A stretch of DNA of 64,000 nt from an uncultured Clostridia bacterium (lineage in GTDB: Bacteria; Bacillota; Clostridia; Oscillospirales; Oscillospiraceae): contig CAMCRV010000002.1 of the NCBI GenBank assembly GCA_945877365.1, positions 52,192-116,191 of the forward strand, in the 5' to 3' direction. The notes under the pieces were generated by a model that was not told the DNA's origin, made no database searches, and saw only the letters and a list, made by a program, of their open reading frames with translations. The translations under genes and the position numbers were made by a program. This document shows, one piece after another, positions 43,403-52,297 of the stretch (position 1 is the stretch's first letter; each line of letters begins with the position of its first letter).

Positions 43403-43987
43403 TTACAGTCCCAGAGCAGCCATTTCCTTTTGGATGGATTCCTCGCAGCTGCGCATGGCAAGAATCGTCTTTTCCATGGTTTCCTCTATCGTCCAGCCCA
43501 GTTTTTCCGCACCCCCCAGAATCACATCCCGGGAACAGCCGGCGGCGAACTTCTTGTCCTTGAATTTCTTCTTCAGGCTGGAAACCTCCATGTCCATTAC
43601 ACTCTTGCTGGGGCGCATTCTGGCGGCTGCGCCGATGAGACCGGTGAGCTCGTCCACGGCAAAGAGAATCTTCTCCATTTGATGAACCGGCTCCACATCG
43701 GAACAGAGCCCATAGCCATGGGAGCAGATGGCGTGAACCATTTCCTCGCTGGCATTCACTTCAGCCAGAAGCTCCGGTGCCTTCCTGCAGTGCTCCTCGG
43801 GATAAACCTCAAAGTCCACATCATGCAGCAGGCCGCAAAGCCCCCAGAAATCGATTTCAGCATCAAAGCCCTGATCCTGAGCAAACCAGCGCATGACGCC
43901 TTCTACGGTCAGAGCGTGCAGAATATGAAAAGGCTCCTTGTTGTATTTTTGCAGAAGTGCCAGAGCCTGTGTGCGGGTGAGTTCCAT
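43403..43987 (-). CDS. HD-domain (HDIG-type) hydrolase
   Basis: 194 aa. Reads HILHALTVEGVMRWFA, then FWGLCGLLHDVDFEVYPEEH with the HD pair, then MVHAICSHGYG and AVDELTGLIGAAARMRPSKSVMDMEV, the arrangement of small uncharacterised HD proteins of Clostridia. A metal-dependent phosphohydrolase of unknown substrate. Its ribosome site (GGAGGTAACTTCC) lies only 9-27 bp from copy 2 of the palindromic element, which therefore occupies its promoter region. Confidence 0.85.
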   Translation of the reverse strand: MELTRTQALALLQKYNKEPFHILHALTVEGVMRWFAQDQGFDAEIDFWGLCGLLHDVDFEVYPEEHCRKAPELLAEVNASEEMVHAICSHGYGLCSDVEPVHQMEKILFAVDELTGLIGAAARMRPSKSVMDMEVSSLKKKFKDKKFAAGCSRDVILGGAEKLGWTIEETMEKTILAMRSCEESIQKEMAALGL

Positions 43988-44010
43988 GGAAGTTACCTCC
44001 TGAATTTTTC

Positions 44011-44179
44011 TTTAGGCAACACCGCACAATGGGAGCGAAGGGCTTCGGCGGATCTTTTGCCCCAATCGTGCAGTATGAAAAATGGGGAATACATCCAGTA
44101 TTCCCGCATTTTCCATACTTTCGCTTGGCTCAAAATCTCTCGCTGAATCTCCTTGCCCCATTCTGCGGTGATGCCTTTA
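44011..44179. repeat. Target-site duplication TTTA flanking element copy 2
   Basis: TTTA at 44011-44014 is repeated at 44176-44179, immediately outside both ends of the palindromic element. Confidence 0.65.
44015..44175. mobile_element. MITE-like palindromic element, copy 2
   Basis: 161 bp. Left end GGCAACACCGCACAATGGG; right end read inward GGCATCACCGCAGAATGGGG. The central hairpin (44073-44092 with 44098-44118) and most of the first 110 bp are the same as in copy 1, with a divergent stretch before the right end. It is flanked by TTTA on both sides, different from the CTAA of copy 1. It lies upstream of the leftward HD gene and between two divergently transcribed genes. Confidence 0.7.
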
Positions 44180-44291
44180 TTCTACGGCGGTGAATCAAAT
44201 TTGTCAACGCAAATTGTTTTTGAACACATCCAGATTATGGTGGAAAAATTCACATTCCCGTGTTATCCTGTGAATACAAGGAGGCGGTAGT

Positions 44292-45404
44292 ATGAGCGGA
44301 ATTCTGGATTACATTGGGTGGCGCGGAGATCTGAGCTTTCAGCAGGATCCGCCCAATGCAGTGGATGCGCTGATTTTTTCCACACTGGTGTATATTCGCT
44401 ATGGCGGCCATGTGGAGGCGGAGCCCAACCGGGAAATAACCCTCCGGGATGCGGCAGAGGAGTATTTTGCTCTGGAGGACCCGGAAAACCGGGTTCGGGT
44501 GAAAAATGATCTGGAGCTGCTCCGGCTGGCGGCAGAAAGCCGCCGTTTTGGATTCACCCGGCTGGTGGGCTATGAGGATGTTCTGCTTCCCCAGCAGGAG
44601 ACCCAGTTTGCAGCCTGCACCTATCTTCTGGACGATGGCAGCGCATTTCTGGCCTTCCGGGGAACGGACAGCAGTCTCATTGGCTGGAAAGAGGACTTCA
44701 ACATGACTTTCCAGCAGACCATCCCCTCTCAGCGGATGGCGCAGCAGTATGTCCGCAGGATTGCGGCGGAGTACCCGCTGCCCCTGCGTCTGGGCGGCCA
44801 TTCCAAGGGAGGCAATCTGGCGGTATTTGCTGCAGCCAGAAGCTCACCCATGGTGCAGCAGCGTATTCTGGAGGTCTACAACAACGACGGCCCCGGCTTT
44901 ACGGACTATATGATGGGCGACCCGGGGTATCTGGCCATGGTGCCCAGAATCAAGACATTTATACCCCAGTCCTCGGTGATCGGGATGCTCCTGGAGCATG
45001 AGGAGCGATATACGGTGATTCGCAGCAGACAGATGGGAATTCTGCAGCACGAGCCCTATTCCTGGGAAGTCATGGGCAATGCTTTCCTGCCGGTGGAGGG
45101 GGTCAGTGAGGATTCCAAGTTTCTGGATGCCACCATCAAGGCCTGGGTGGCAGGCATGACCAATGAGGAGCGCAATCAGCTGGTGGATACCATGTTCAGT
45201 CTGCTGTCCTCCGGGGATGCGGAGACCACCTGGGATCTGCTGCAGCCCAGGAACTGGAAAACCTTCCTGAAAGCCCTGAGCTCCGACAGTGGCATCCGGC
45301 ATATGCTGTCTGGAGAATTGCAGAATCTTCTGGATGCCGCCCGACAGGCGCATCATACCATGTCTCAGGAGAAACTGCTGGACGAAGAATCGCAAGGCGC
45401 ATAA
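44292..45404 (+). CDS. DUF2974 (Mbeg1-like) alpha/beta hydrolase
   Basis: 370 aa. Central lipase-like core: AFLAFRGTDSSLIGWKEDFNM (oxyanion region), then LGGHSKGGNLAVFAAA with the GxSxGG nucleophile elbow, then VYNNDGPGFTDYMM with the acid. The family is annotated DUF2974/Mbeg1-like and predicted to be an intracellular esterase or lipase; no substrate is known. The C-terminal ~100 residues are helical. ACAAGGAGGCGG precedes the ATG. Monocistronic. Confidence 0.88.
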   Translation: MSGILDYIGWRGDLSFQQDPPNAVDALIFSTLVYIRYGGHVEAEPNREITLRDAAEEYFALEDPENRVRVKNDLELLRLAAESRRFGFTRLVGYEDVLLPQQETQFAACTYLLDDGSAFLAFRGTDSSLIGWKEDFNMTFQQTIPSQRMAQQYVRRIAAEYPLPLRLGGHSKGGNLAVFAAARSSPMVQQRILEVYNNDGPGFTDYMMGDPGYLAMVPRIKTFIPQSSVIGMLLEHEERYTVIRSRQMGILQHEPYSWEVMGNAFLPVEGVSEDSKFLDATIKAWVAGMTNEERNQLVDTMFSLLSSGDAETTWDLLQPRNWKTFLKALSSDSGIRHMLSGELQNLLDAARQAHHTMSQEKLLDEESQGA

Positions 45405-45410
45405 AGTAAG

Positions 45411-45433
45411 CCCCTGCACCATGCGTGCAGGGG
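45411..45433 (+). terminator. Hairpin after the DUF2974 gene
   Basis: CCCCTGCA pairs with TGCAGGGG; only moderately T-rich sequence follows. The remaining ~190 bp up to the glnA promoter show no gene. Confidence 0.55.
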
Positions 45434-45625
45434 TGAGTCTTGTTTTGAAGCAGCTGCCGGCTTGCTGCAGGTACACAGAACCTCCGTGGCCTTCTCCGGT
45501 GAGTCAGGCGCAGGGGGCTTTTCAAAAAAGCAAGATTGAAATGCGAAAAACTTCATTTTTGAAAAATTCGTAGATATACACAAAACCGAAGAGAGGAAAA
45601 GAAGTTTTTTGAACATTTTCACGCC

Positions 45626-45673
45626 TTGCAATTTCCGGAAGGCTGCAATATACTCAAAACAGTATGGTATAAT
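45626..45673 (+). promoter_or_regulatory. Two overlapping promoters of glnA
   Basis: P1 is TTGCAA (45626-45631), 17 nt, TATACT (45649-45654). P2 is an extended -10 TGGTATAAT ending at 45673. Between them ATACT and AGTAT form a short inverted repeat (45650-45665). Confidence 0.65.
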
Positions 45674-45723
45674 CGGGGGGGAAGTGTAAAATTCCCATCC
45701 GTTTCAGGAAAGGAAGTTGTGCA

Positions 45724-47808
45724 ATGAGCGAAATACGCAATGTCCCGGAACTTTTCGGCAGCGATGCCTTCAATGAGGCCACCATGCGGCAGCGCCTTCC
45801 CGGCCACATTTACAAGGCCTGGAAGAACTGTATTGAGACAGGCTCCCAGCTGACGCTGGAGGTGGCTCAGGAGATTGCCGAGGCCATGAAGCTCTGGGCC
45901 ATTGAAAAGGGTGCTACCCACTATACCCACTGGTTCCAGCCCATGACCGGCATCACCGCCGAAAAGCACGATTCCTTCATCACCCCCACCGGCGACGGCC
46001 GGGTGATTATGGAGTTTTCCGGCAAGGAACTGGTTCGGGGCGAGCCGGATGCCAGCTCCTTTCCCTCCGGCGGTCTGAGAGCCACCTTTGAGGCTCGGGG
46101 CTATACTGCCTGGGATCCCACCTCCAGCGCCTTTGTCAAGGACGGAAGCCTGTATATCCCCACCTGCTTCTTCTCCTATACCGGGGAGGCTCTGGATAAG
46201 AAGACACCTCTGCTGCGCTCCGTGGAGGAGGTCTCCCGGGAGGCTGTCCGGATTCTCCGGCTGTTCGGGGATCAGGAGACGAAACGGGTCAAGGTCTGCG
46301 TAGGTGCGGAGCAGGAGTATTTCCTGCTGCCCAGAGATCTGTATGCCCAGCGGGAGGATCTGCGTCTGACAGGCCGCACTCTGTTCGGCGCTCAGCCCCC
46401 CAAGGGTCAGGAGCTGGATGACCACTATTTCGGCACCATCCGCACCCGGGTTTCCAACTACATGAAGGATCTGGATGAGCAGCTCTGGCGGCTGGGCATC
46501 CTCAGCAAGACCAAGCACAATGAGGGCGCACCCTGCCAGCATGAGCTTGCCCCCATTTATACCGATGTGAACACCGCCTGTGATGACAACCAGCTGATTA
46601 TGGAGATCATGAAGAAGTGCGCCGCCAAGCACAATCTGGTGTGCCTGCTCCATGAGAAGCCCTTTGCGGGTGTCAATGGCTCCGGTAAGCACAACAACTG
46701 GTCCCTGGCAACGGACAGCGGCAAGAATCTGTTCAGCCCCGGAAAGACACCCCGGCAAAACGCCCAGTTCCTTGTGTTTCTGTCTGCTTTTCTGGCAGGT
46801 GTGGACGAATATCAGGACTTCCTGCGCTGCACGGTAGCCTCTGCCGGCAACGACCACCGTCTGGGCGGCGGCGAGGCACCCCCTGCCATTGTCTCCGTGT
46901 TTCTGGGAGATGAGCTGAACGGGGTGGTTCAGTCCATCATCAGCGGCACCAACTATAAGGAGCCGGACAAGAGCCTGCTGCGCATCGGCATTGACATCAT
47001 GCCTGCCATTCCCAAGGACACCACCGACCGTAACCGCACCAGCCCGCTGGCCTTTACCGGCAACAAGTTCGAGCTGCGGATGCTGGGATCCTCCCAGTCC
47101 ATCGCCGGCCCCAACATCGCCCTGAACACCATCATGGCCGAGGAGCTGTCCCGGTTTGCCGATGTTCTGGAAAAGGCAGAGGACTTTGATGCCGCGCTGC
47201 AAAAGCTGATCTGCGATGCTCTGACGGAGCACAGCCGGGTGATTTTCAGCGGCAATGGCTACAGCGAGGAGTGGAAGCAGGAGGCAGCTAAACGCGGCCT
47301 GAGCAATCTTTCCTCCACGGCAGAGGCTCTCGCCACCTACGCCTCCGACAAGACGGTGGATCTGGTGACCCGGCATGGAATTTTCACGGAGAATGAATTC
47401 CGGGCGCGCTACACCATCCATCTGGAGGCCTATAACAAGATTATGAATATTGAGGCCAGAACCATGGTGGATATGGCTGTCCACCAGATTCTCCCTGCGG
47501 CTGTGCACTATACCCGGGATCTTGCCAATACCGTGGCCGCCAAGCAGGCAGTGGGTGCCTCCTGCCGGGCAGAGATGGCACTGATCAAGAATCTGTCCCA
47601 CCATACCGATGGGCTGTACGATGCCATTGAGCTTCTGAAAAAGGCGATGTCCGTGATGCCCAGGGATTCCCAGACCATGGCCTTCAAGTATCACAACCGG
47701 GTGATTCCTGCCATGAATGCCCTCCGGGCCGAGGCGGATGCCCTGGAGGAGCTGACGGATAAGTCCTACTGGCCCTATCCCACCTATTCCGATCTTCTGT
47801 TTTATTAA
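45724..47808 (+). CDS. glnA: Glutamine synthetase, type III
   Basis: 694 aa, the large GSIII form common in Bacteroidetes and gut Clostridia. Assimilates ammonia into glutamine. GSIII marks: LWAIEKGATHYTHWFQPMTG with EKHDSFI, SFPSGGLRATFEARGYTAWDPTS, catalytic GAEQEYFLL, NEGAPCQHELAPIY, VNGSGKHNNWSL (ATP site), and HRLGGGEAPPAI with EFR-type residues near the end. Start behind AGGAAAGGAAG. Terminator follows. Confidence 0.95.
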   Translation: MSEIRNVPELFGSDAFNEATMRQRLPGHIYKAWKNCIETGSQLTLEVAQEIAEAMKLWAIEKGATHYTHWFQPMTGITAEKHDSFITPTGDGRVIMEFSGKELVRGEPDASSFPSGGLRATFEARGYTAWDPTSSAFVKDGSLYIPTCFFSYTGEALDKKTPLLRSVEEVSREAVRILRLFGDQETKRVKVCVGAEQEYFLLPRDLYAQREDLRLTGRTLFGAQPPKGQELDDHYFGTIRTRVSNYMKDLDEQLWRLGILSKTKHNEGAPCQHELAPIYTDVNTACDDNQLIMEIMKKCAAKHNLVCLLHEKPFAGVNGSGKHNNWSLATDSGKNLFSPGKTPRQNAQFLVFLSAFLAGVDEYQDFLRCTVASAGNDHRLGGGEAPPAIVSVFLGDELNGVVQSIISGTNYKEPDKSLLRIGIDIMPAIPKDTTDRNRTSPLAFTGNKFELRMLGSSQSIAGPNIALNTIMAEELSRFADVLEKAEDFDAALQKLICDALTEHSRVIFSGNGYSEEWKQEAAKRGLSNLSSTAEALATYASDKTVDLVTRHGIFTENEFRARYTIHLEAYNKIMNIEARTMVDMAVHQILPAAVHYTRDLANTVAAKQAVGASCRAEMALIKNLSHHTDGLYDAIELLKKAMSVMPRDSQTMAFKYHNRVIPAMNALRAEADALEELTDKSYWPYPTYSDLLFY

Positions 47809-47815
47809 ATACAGG

Positions 47816-47856
47816 AACCCACACAGCTCCCGACAAGGGCACTGTGTGGGTTTTTC
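47816..47856 (+). terminator. Terminator after glnA
   Basis: AACCCACACAG pairs with CTGTGTGGGTT and is followed by TTTTCC. Confidence 0.85.
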
Positions 47857-47862
47857 CATAAA

Positions 47863-48125
47863 AAGGCTCCCCCAGGAATCCGGGGGAGCCTTGAGCTTGT
47901 CGGAAAACCCCTTCGGGCTTTTCCGCCAGATTTTTGCAGTCTGCTGCGCGCATAATTTGTTCGCCACAGGCGAACAAATTCCACACTTGCAGCCTGAGCT
48001 GTATTTTCTGTCAGGCACATGTCCTGACAGAAAAGGATTCAGACTCTATTCGCTGCTGACGCAGCGAACTCTGCGAGGCTTTTTTGACAGTCTGAAGGCT
48101 CCCCCGGGGAATCCGGGGGAGCCTT
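47863..48125. repeat. Multi-hairpin element between glnA and glgB
   Basis: 263 bp bracketed by two copies of one hairpin, AAGGCTCCCCC paired with GGGGGAGCCTT (47863-47892 and 48095-48125). Between them lie further inverted repeats: 47901-47925 (CGGAAAA), 47936-47947 (GCAG/CTGC), 47954-47980 (AATTTGTTCGCC, perfect), 48004-48034 (TTTTCTGTCAGG, perfect) and 48049-48068 (TTCGCTGC, perfect). No open frame of note. It fills the gap between convergent genes. It looks like an extragenic palindromic repeat unit of the kind dispersed in Oscillospirales genomes, but other copies lie outside this window. Confidence 0.7.
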
Positions 48126-48130
48126 GCTGC

Positions 48131-50164
48131 TTATTCCTTTTCTGCGGTTACAGGTTCAGCGACCTTTTCTTCTTCCTCGGGCAAGGGGGGTTCCTTCAAA
48201 ACCACGGCTGTCCGGGCAGGCAGATACAGCTCAAGGAAGTATTTGCCGTCCTTCTTTTGGGTGGGGTAGGGGATGTGCTGAATCTGGTCAAAGCCGCCGT
48301 ACTTTTCATCGTCGGTACACAGAACCACATCATATACGCCGGGACGGCTGACGGGAATCTGTACGCCGGTCTGGCTCGCACTGGGATGGAAGTTGAAGGC
48401 AAACAGAAGACCATGGCGGTAGAAGGCCAGTACCTTTTCCGGACGCATATTCAGCCGCAGATCCCCCATTCGCTGGGTGAACAGGCCGTTTTCCTTGGTA
48501 ATGGAAACCATATCCCGATCAAAATCTCCCAGCCACTGATACTTGAGGTACCCGTTGTCCATGAGGCTCCACTGGCGGCGGCAGTAATGGAAGCTCCAGC
48601 CGTTGCCCTCCCGGGGGAAGTCGATCCATTCGGGATGGCCGAATTCATTGCCCATGAAGTTCAGGTAGCCCTCGCCGCCACCGCCCAGGGTGAACAGGCG
48701 GATCATTTTGTGCAGGGCGATGGCACGGTCGATCACCAGATTGTGGACGGCCTTGTCCATATCCGTGTACATGGCAGCGTCTGCCAGACGGAAAATCATG
48801 GTCTTGTCGCCCACCAGAGCCTGATCGTGGCTCTCCACATAGGCGATGGTGTTCTCACCGGGGCGGCGCAGGCACATATCGCACCACATCTGGAAAATGT
48901 CCCACTGCTCATCGGACTTTTCCTTCACGGTTCTCACCCACATATCCGGCAGACCCATGCCCAGACGGTAGTCGAAGCCGATGCCGCCATCCTCGATGGG
49001 CAGAGCCATGCCCGGCATACCGGACATATCCTCGGCGATGGTAATGGCCTTGGGATTCACCTGACGAATCAGCTCATTTGCCAGCTGTAAGTAGGTAATG
49101 GCCTCGGTGTGGGTGTTGTAGGAGAAATACTTGTCGTTGGTGTTGAAGTCGGTGCCCAGACCGTGGTCGTGGTAGAGCATGGAGGTGACGCCGTCAAAGC
49201 GGAAACCGTCGAAGTGATACTCGGTCATCCAGAACTTCAGATTGCTGAGGAGGAAGTGGAGAACGCCGGTCTTGCCGTAGTCAAAGCACTTGGTGCCCCA
49301 GGCCGGATGCTCGCCCTTGGCGCCGTCGTGGAAGAACTGCCAGGTGGTGCCGTCAAACATATTGATGCCCTCGGCGGTGTTCCGGACGGCATGGGAGTGC
49401 ACCACATCCAGCAGCACCCGGATGCCCATGGCATGGGCGGTGTTTACCAGATACTTCAGATCCTCGGGCTTGCCGAACCAGCTGGATGCGGCAAAGAAGT
49501 TGCTGACCTGATAGCCGAAGCTGCCGTAGTAGGGGTGCTCCATAATGGCCATCAGCTGAATGGTGTTGTAGCCGGCCTTCTTGATCCGGGGCAGGGTGAT
49601 GTCGGCAAACTCCCGGTAGGTGCCAACCCGGCCTTCCTCCTGGGCCATGCCCACATGAGCCTCGTAGATGTACAGCTGATCCTCTCCTGTAAAGTCTGCG
49701 TCCGTCCAGGGGAAGACCTTACTGTCATCGGTGATCTCACAGGTGAAGGTGTTGTCGGCCTTGCTCTGCACCACCCGGCGGGCATAGAGGGGCAGATGCT
49801 CGGTACGGGTCATGTTGGCATCCACCACGGTCTTGACCTTGCAGCCTTCCCACAGGGCATCCTCTCCCTCCAGAACCAGCTCCCAGTTGCCGTCTCCGAT
49901 GGGGGTCAGAGGATGACTGGTCTTGTCCCAGTTGTTGAACTCGCCTTCCAGATACAGCTGATAGGCAGAGGGAGCCCACTCCCGGTATACCCAGCCGGTT
50001 TCCGTGCGGTGGAAGCCGTAGTAATTGTGGGCGTTGGCAAAGTCGTTCAGGGTCTGGCCTTCGGTGAGAATCCGGTTCTTTGTGGCTCGGTACAGGAACA
50101 TCCGCAGATCAATATCCCCGGCGAAGTTTTTCAGCTGGGGATTCAGCTCTAAAAGTCGATACAT
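48131..50164 (-). CDS. glgB: 1,4-alpha-glucan branching enzyme, eukaryotic-type (GH13_8-like)
   Basis: 677 aa. CBM48 domain first (YYGFHRTETGWVYREWAPSAYQLYLEGEFNNWD), then the GH13 barrel: LLDVVHSHA, DGFRFDGVTSM (nucleophile Asp), ITIAEDMSGMP (acid/base Glu), YVESHDQALVGD, then a beta C-terminal domain and a very acidic tail. The N-terminal LLELNPQLKNFAGDI segment and overall order resemble plant/animal branching enzymes more than E. coli GlgB. Introduces alpha-1,6 branches in glycogen. No other glg gene is nearby. Confidence 0.92.
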   Translation of the reverse strand: MYRLLELNPQLKNFAGDIDLRMFLYRATKNRILTEGQTLNDFANAHNYYGFHRTETGWVYREWAPSAYQLYLEGEFNNWDKTSHPLTPIGDGNWELVLEGEDALWEGCKVKTVVDANMTRTEHLPLYARRVVQSKADNTFTCEITDDSKVFPWTDADFTGEDQLYIYEAHVGMAQEEGRVGTYREFADITLPRIKKAGYNTIQLMAIMEHPYYGSFGYQVSNFFAASSWFGKPEDLKYLVNTAHAMGIRVLLDVVHSHAVRNTAEGINMFDGTTWQFFHDGAKGEHPAWGTKCFDYGKTGVLHFLLSNLKFWMTEYHFDGFRFDGVTSMLYHDHGLGTDFNTNDKYFSYNTHTEAITYLQLANELIRQVNPKAITIAEDMSGMPGMALPIEDGGIGFDYRLGMGLPDMWVRTVKEKSDEQWDIFQMWCDMCLRRPGENTIAYVESHDQALVGDKTMIFRLADAAMYTDMDKAVHNLVIDRAIALHKMIRLFTLGGGGEGYLNFMGNEFGHPEWIDFPREGNGWSFHYCRRQWSLMDNGYLKYQWLGDFDRDMVSITKENGLFTQRMGDLRLNMRPEKVLAFYRHGLLFAFNFHPSASQTGVQIPVSRPGVYDVVLCTDDEKYGGFDQIQHIPYPTQKKDGKYFLELYLPARTAVVLKEPPLPEEEEKVAEPVTAEKE

Positions 50165-50270
50165 GGAAGGTCTCCTTTCGGAATGGAATTATTTTCCTGA
50201 AAAAGTCTGGATTTAACAGCTCTATTTTAGTGCAAAATGCTGCATCTGTCAACCGCACATTTCCGAAACA

Positions 50271-50304
50271 GAAAAGGGCGGCGCTTTGTGGTAAGCGCCG
50301 CCCC
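50271..50304 (-). terminator. Terminator after xpt
   Basis: On the - strand GGGCGGCGCTT pairs with AAGCGCCGCCC (perfect 11-bp stem, 6-nt loop) followed by TTTTC. Confidence 0.9.
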
Positions 50305-50313
50305 ATATTCAAA

Positions 50314-50898
50314 TCAATCCTGCTGCCGGAACTGGATGGTGCCCTTTTCCGGGTCCATGCCGTCCACAATGGCCAGACTTTCCAGAGGATATCCCAGATT
50401 CCGGATGACCCGGCCGCCGATCTGGAAACCCTTCTCAATGGCAATGCCCAGCCCCTCCACGGTGGCGCCGGAGGCTTCCGCAATGGAGATCAGCCCCTGC
50501 AAGGCGCAGCCGTTGGCCAGAAAATCGTCCACAATCAGCACATGATCCTCAGGGCTCAGGAACCGTTTGGAGACGATGACCTGATTCTTGTTCTTGTGGG
50601 TAAAGGATTCCACCTCAGCCACATACATATCGCCGTCCAGATTGATGGATTTGCTCTTCTTGGCAAACACCACAGGAACACCGAATTCCCGGGCAACGGG
50701 ATAGGCGATGGCGATGCCGGAGGTTTCAATGGTCAGCACCTTGGTAATGGGCTTGTCCTGAAAGCGCCGGTGGAATTCCCGGCCAATCTCATCCATCAGG
50801 GAAATGTCGATCTGATGGTTCAGAAAGCTGTCCACCTTCAGCACATTGCCGGGCTTCACAACGCCGTCTTTTACGATTCTCTCTTCCAAAAAGTTCAT
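50314..50898 (-). CDS. xpt: Xanthine phosphoribosyltransferase
   Basis: 194 aa. Converts xanthine and PRPP to [19 protein letters not shown] near the N-terminus, [14 protein letters not shown], and the PRPP loop [15 protein letters not shown] are the family marks. No purine riboswitch can be seen in the short 71-bp upstream gap, so expression probably comes from the upstream operon or a small local promoter. Confidence 0.93.
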   Translation of the reverse strand: MNFLEERIVKDGVVKPGNVLKVDSFLNHQIDISLMDEIGREFHRRFQDKPITKVLTIETSGIAIAYPVAREFGVPVVFAKKSKSINLDGDMYVAEVESFTHKNKNQVIVSKRFLSPEDHVLIVDDFLANGCALQGLISIAEASGATVEGLGIAIEKGFQIGGRVIRNLGYPLESLAIVDGMDPEKGTIQFRQQD

Positions 50899-50969
50899 GG
50901 GTCTACCTCCATAATATGTCTTTTGTCATGATATCACAAAAGGGGAAAAAAGTCAGCTTTTTTGTGGAA

Positions 50970-52223
50970 TTATTTTGACAGATTTTTGCCAGACAGAAAG
51001 CCGAAGGTCTGCTTCCAGCTGCCCCAGGCCCGGACAGTGGTCACTACCATCAGAATGGCCACTGCCATGACCCCTGCAATGCACAGGGTGTTGGTTCCGT
51101 AGGTGACAAAGCCCTGAGCATCCCCTTGAAAGGCCGCCTGGGCGGTTTGGTAAACCCCCGAGCCGGGGATCAGAGGAAGAATGGAGATGACCAGATAGCA
51201 GATAGCCGGATATTTCCGCACCCGGGCCATAATCTCGGAATATACCGTAGCGGAAAAGACTGCGAGAAAGCAGGCGGACAGGGGAGAGAAGCCCAATGTC
51301 ACTGCCAGACAGTAGATGGCCCAGGTCATACCGCTGCCCGCAGCACAGAGCCAGCTGCCCCAGCCGTGGATGTTGAAGAGAACGCCGAAGGCATAGCAGG
51401 CCAGCACCATGATGATACATTCCTCCACAGCGCTGTGGAGGGTGGGGGTGCCCCAGATTGGCTCTCCCCAAAGGGTGATGGCAATGTTCCACCCGGCACC
51501 GGTGCCGAGACCGATAGCCGCTGCGCTGAGGAATACCTCGATAATGCGGTTGATGCCGGAGTTGGTATCTCCAAAAATAATGTCCCGCAGGGCGTTGGTG
51601 AAGAGCAGACCGGGCACCAGCAGCATCATGGGGCCCATGACTACGGAATGTACATCATTGGGGATTCCCAGCGCACCAAAGCCATAGCCGCACAGGGTTG
51701 CCAGAAAGGAGGCGGCGATGATCTGAAAAAAGGAATTAGTTTTCAGAATGCTGAGGAATCGGGTCACGATCCCCAGTAAAACGGCGCATACCCCTCCGCA
51801 CAAGCCGTCTGTGATGGAGCCGCCGTAGAAAAAGGTAAAGCCGAAACCGATAATGGCTTGAGCCAGCAGCAGAATGGGGAAGGAAAAATGGGGCTGGCTG
51901 GCTGTGGTTTGCGAAACCCATTCCAATGCCTGCTCCAAAGGCGGCTGTTCCCGGCAGATTTTTCGGCTCAGGTTGGTGAACCGCTCCACGGCATCCAGAT
52001 CAGTGGCACGGTCTTCAATCCGGGACAGGAGTGTGATGGGTGTGCCGTCTTCTTCCAAAATGGAAATGAAGAGGCTGTTGGGCACGGAATAAACCCTGCC
52101 CTCAATGCCGTAACACTGAAGGATCCGGCGGACGGTCTCTTCCACCCGGTAGGTCTCCGCGCCTGCCATGGCCAGCCGTGTGCCCATCCGGGACACCAGC
52201 TTCATCAGTAAATTGTAATCCAT
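50970..52223 (-). CDS. Threonine/serine exporter ThrE-type membrane protein
   Basis: 417 aa. An N-terminal soluble region with LVSRMGTRLAMAGAETYRVEETVRRI and VYSVPNSLFISI is followed by about ten helices in two blocks (a ThrE-like five-helix block and a ThrE_2-like block beginning near the PTLHSAVEECIIMVLACYAF segment). Both halves are fused in one chain, as in Corynebacterium ThrE. Start at 52223, with GTGAGGTAACCC upstream; the reading frame remains open far upstream but antisense to nothing conserved. Confidence 0.9.
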   Translation of the reverse strand: MDYNLLMKLVSRMGTRLAMAGAETYRVEETVRRILQCYGIEGRVYSVPNSLFISILEEDGTPITLLSRIEDRATDLDAVERFTNLSRKICREQPPLEQALEWVSQTTASQPHFSFPILLLAQAIIGFGFTFFYGGSITDGLCGGVCAVLLGIVTRFLSILKTNSFFQIIAASFLATLCGYGFGALGIPNDVHSVVMGPMMLLVPGLLFTNALRDIIFGDTNSGINRIIEVFLSAAAIGLGTGAGWNIAITLWGEPIWGTPTLHSAVEECIIMVLACYAFGVLFNIHGWGSWLCAAGSGMTWAIYCLAVTLGFSPLSACFLAVFSATVYSEIMARVRKYPAICYLVISILPLIPGSGVYQTAQAAFQGDAQGFVTYGTNTLCIAGVMAVAILMVVTTVRAWGSWKQTFGFLSGKNLSK

Positions 52224-52297
52224 AAGGGTTACCTCACAGAAAAATTCTCTCCATAGGATAACAAAAACCGTCCTTTTTTGCAAGAGAATTCTTTCTG

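Noticed and set aside
45619..48018. 799-codon frame antisense to glnA
   Set aside because: Mirror of the type III glutamine synthetase reading frame; no start signals or homology.
47863..48125. CRISPR array or attenuator interpretation of the hairpin cluster
   Set aside because: The inner hairpins differ in sequence and spacing, so not CRISPR; it lies between convergent genes, so there is no downstream gene to attenuate.
50899..50969. Purine riboswitch before xpt
   Set aside because: The gap is only 71 bp and shows none of the conserved loop sequences.
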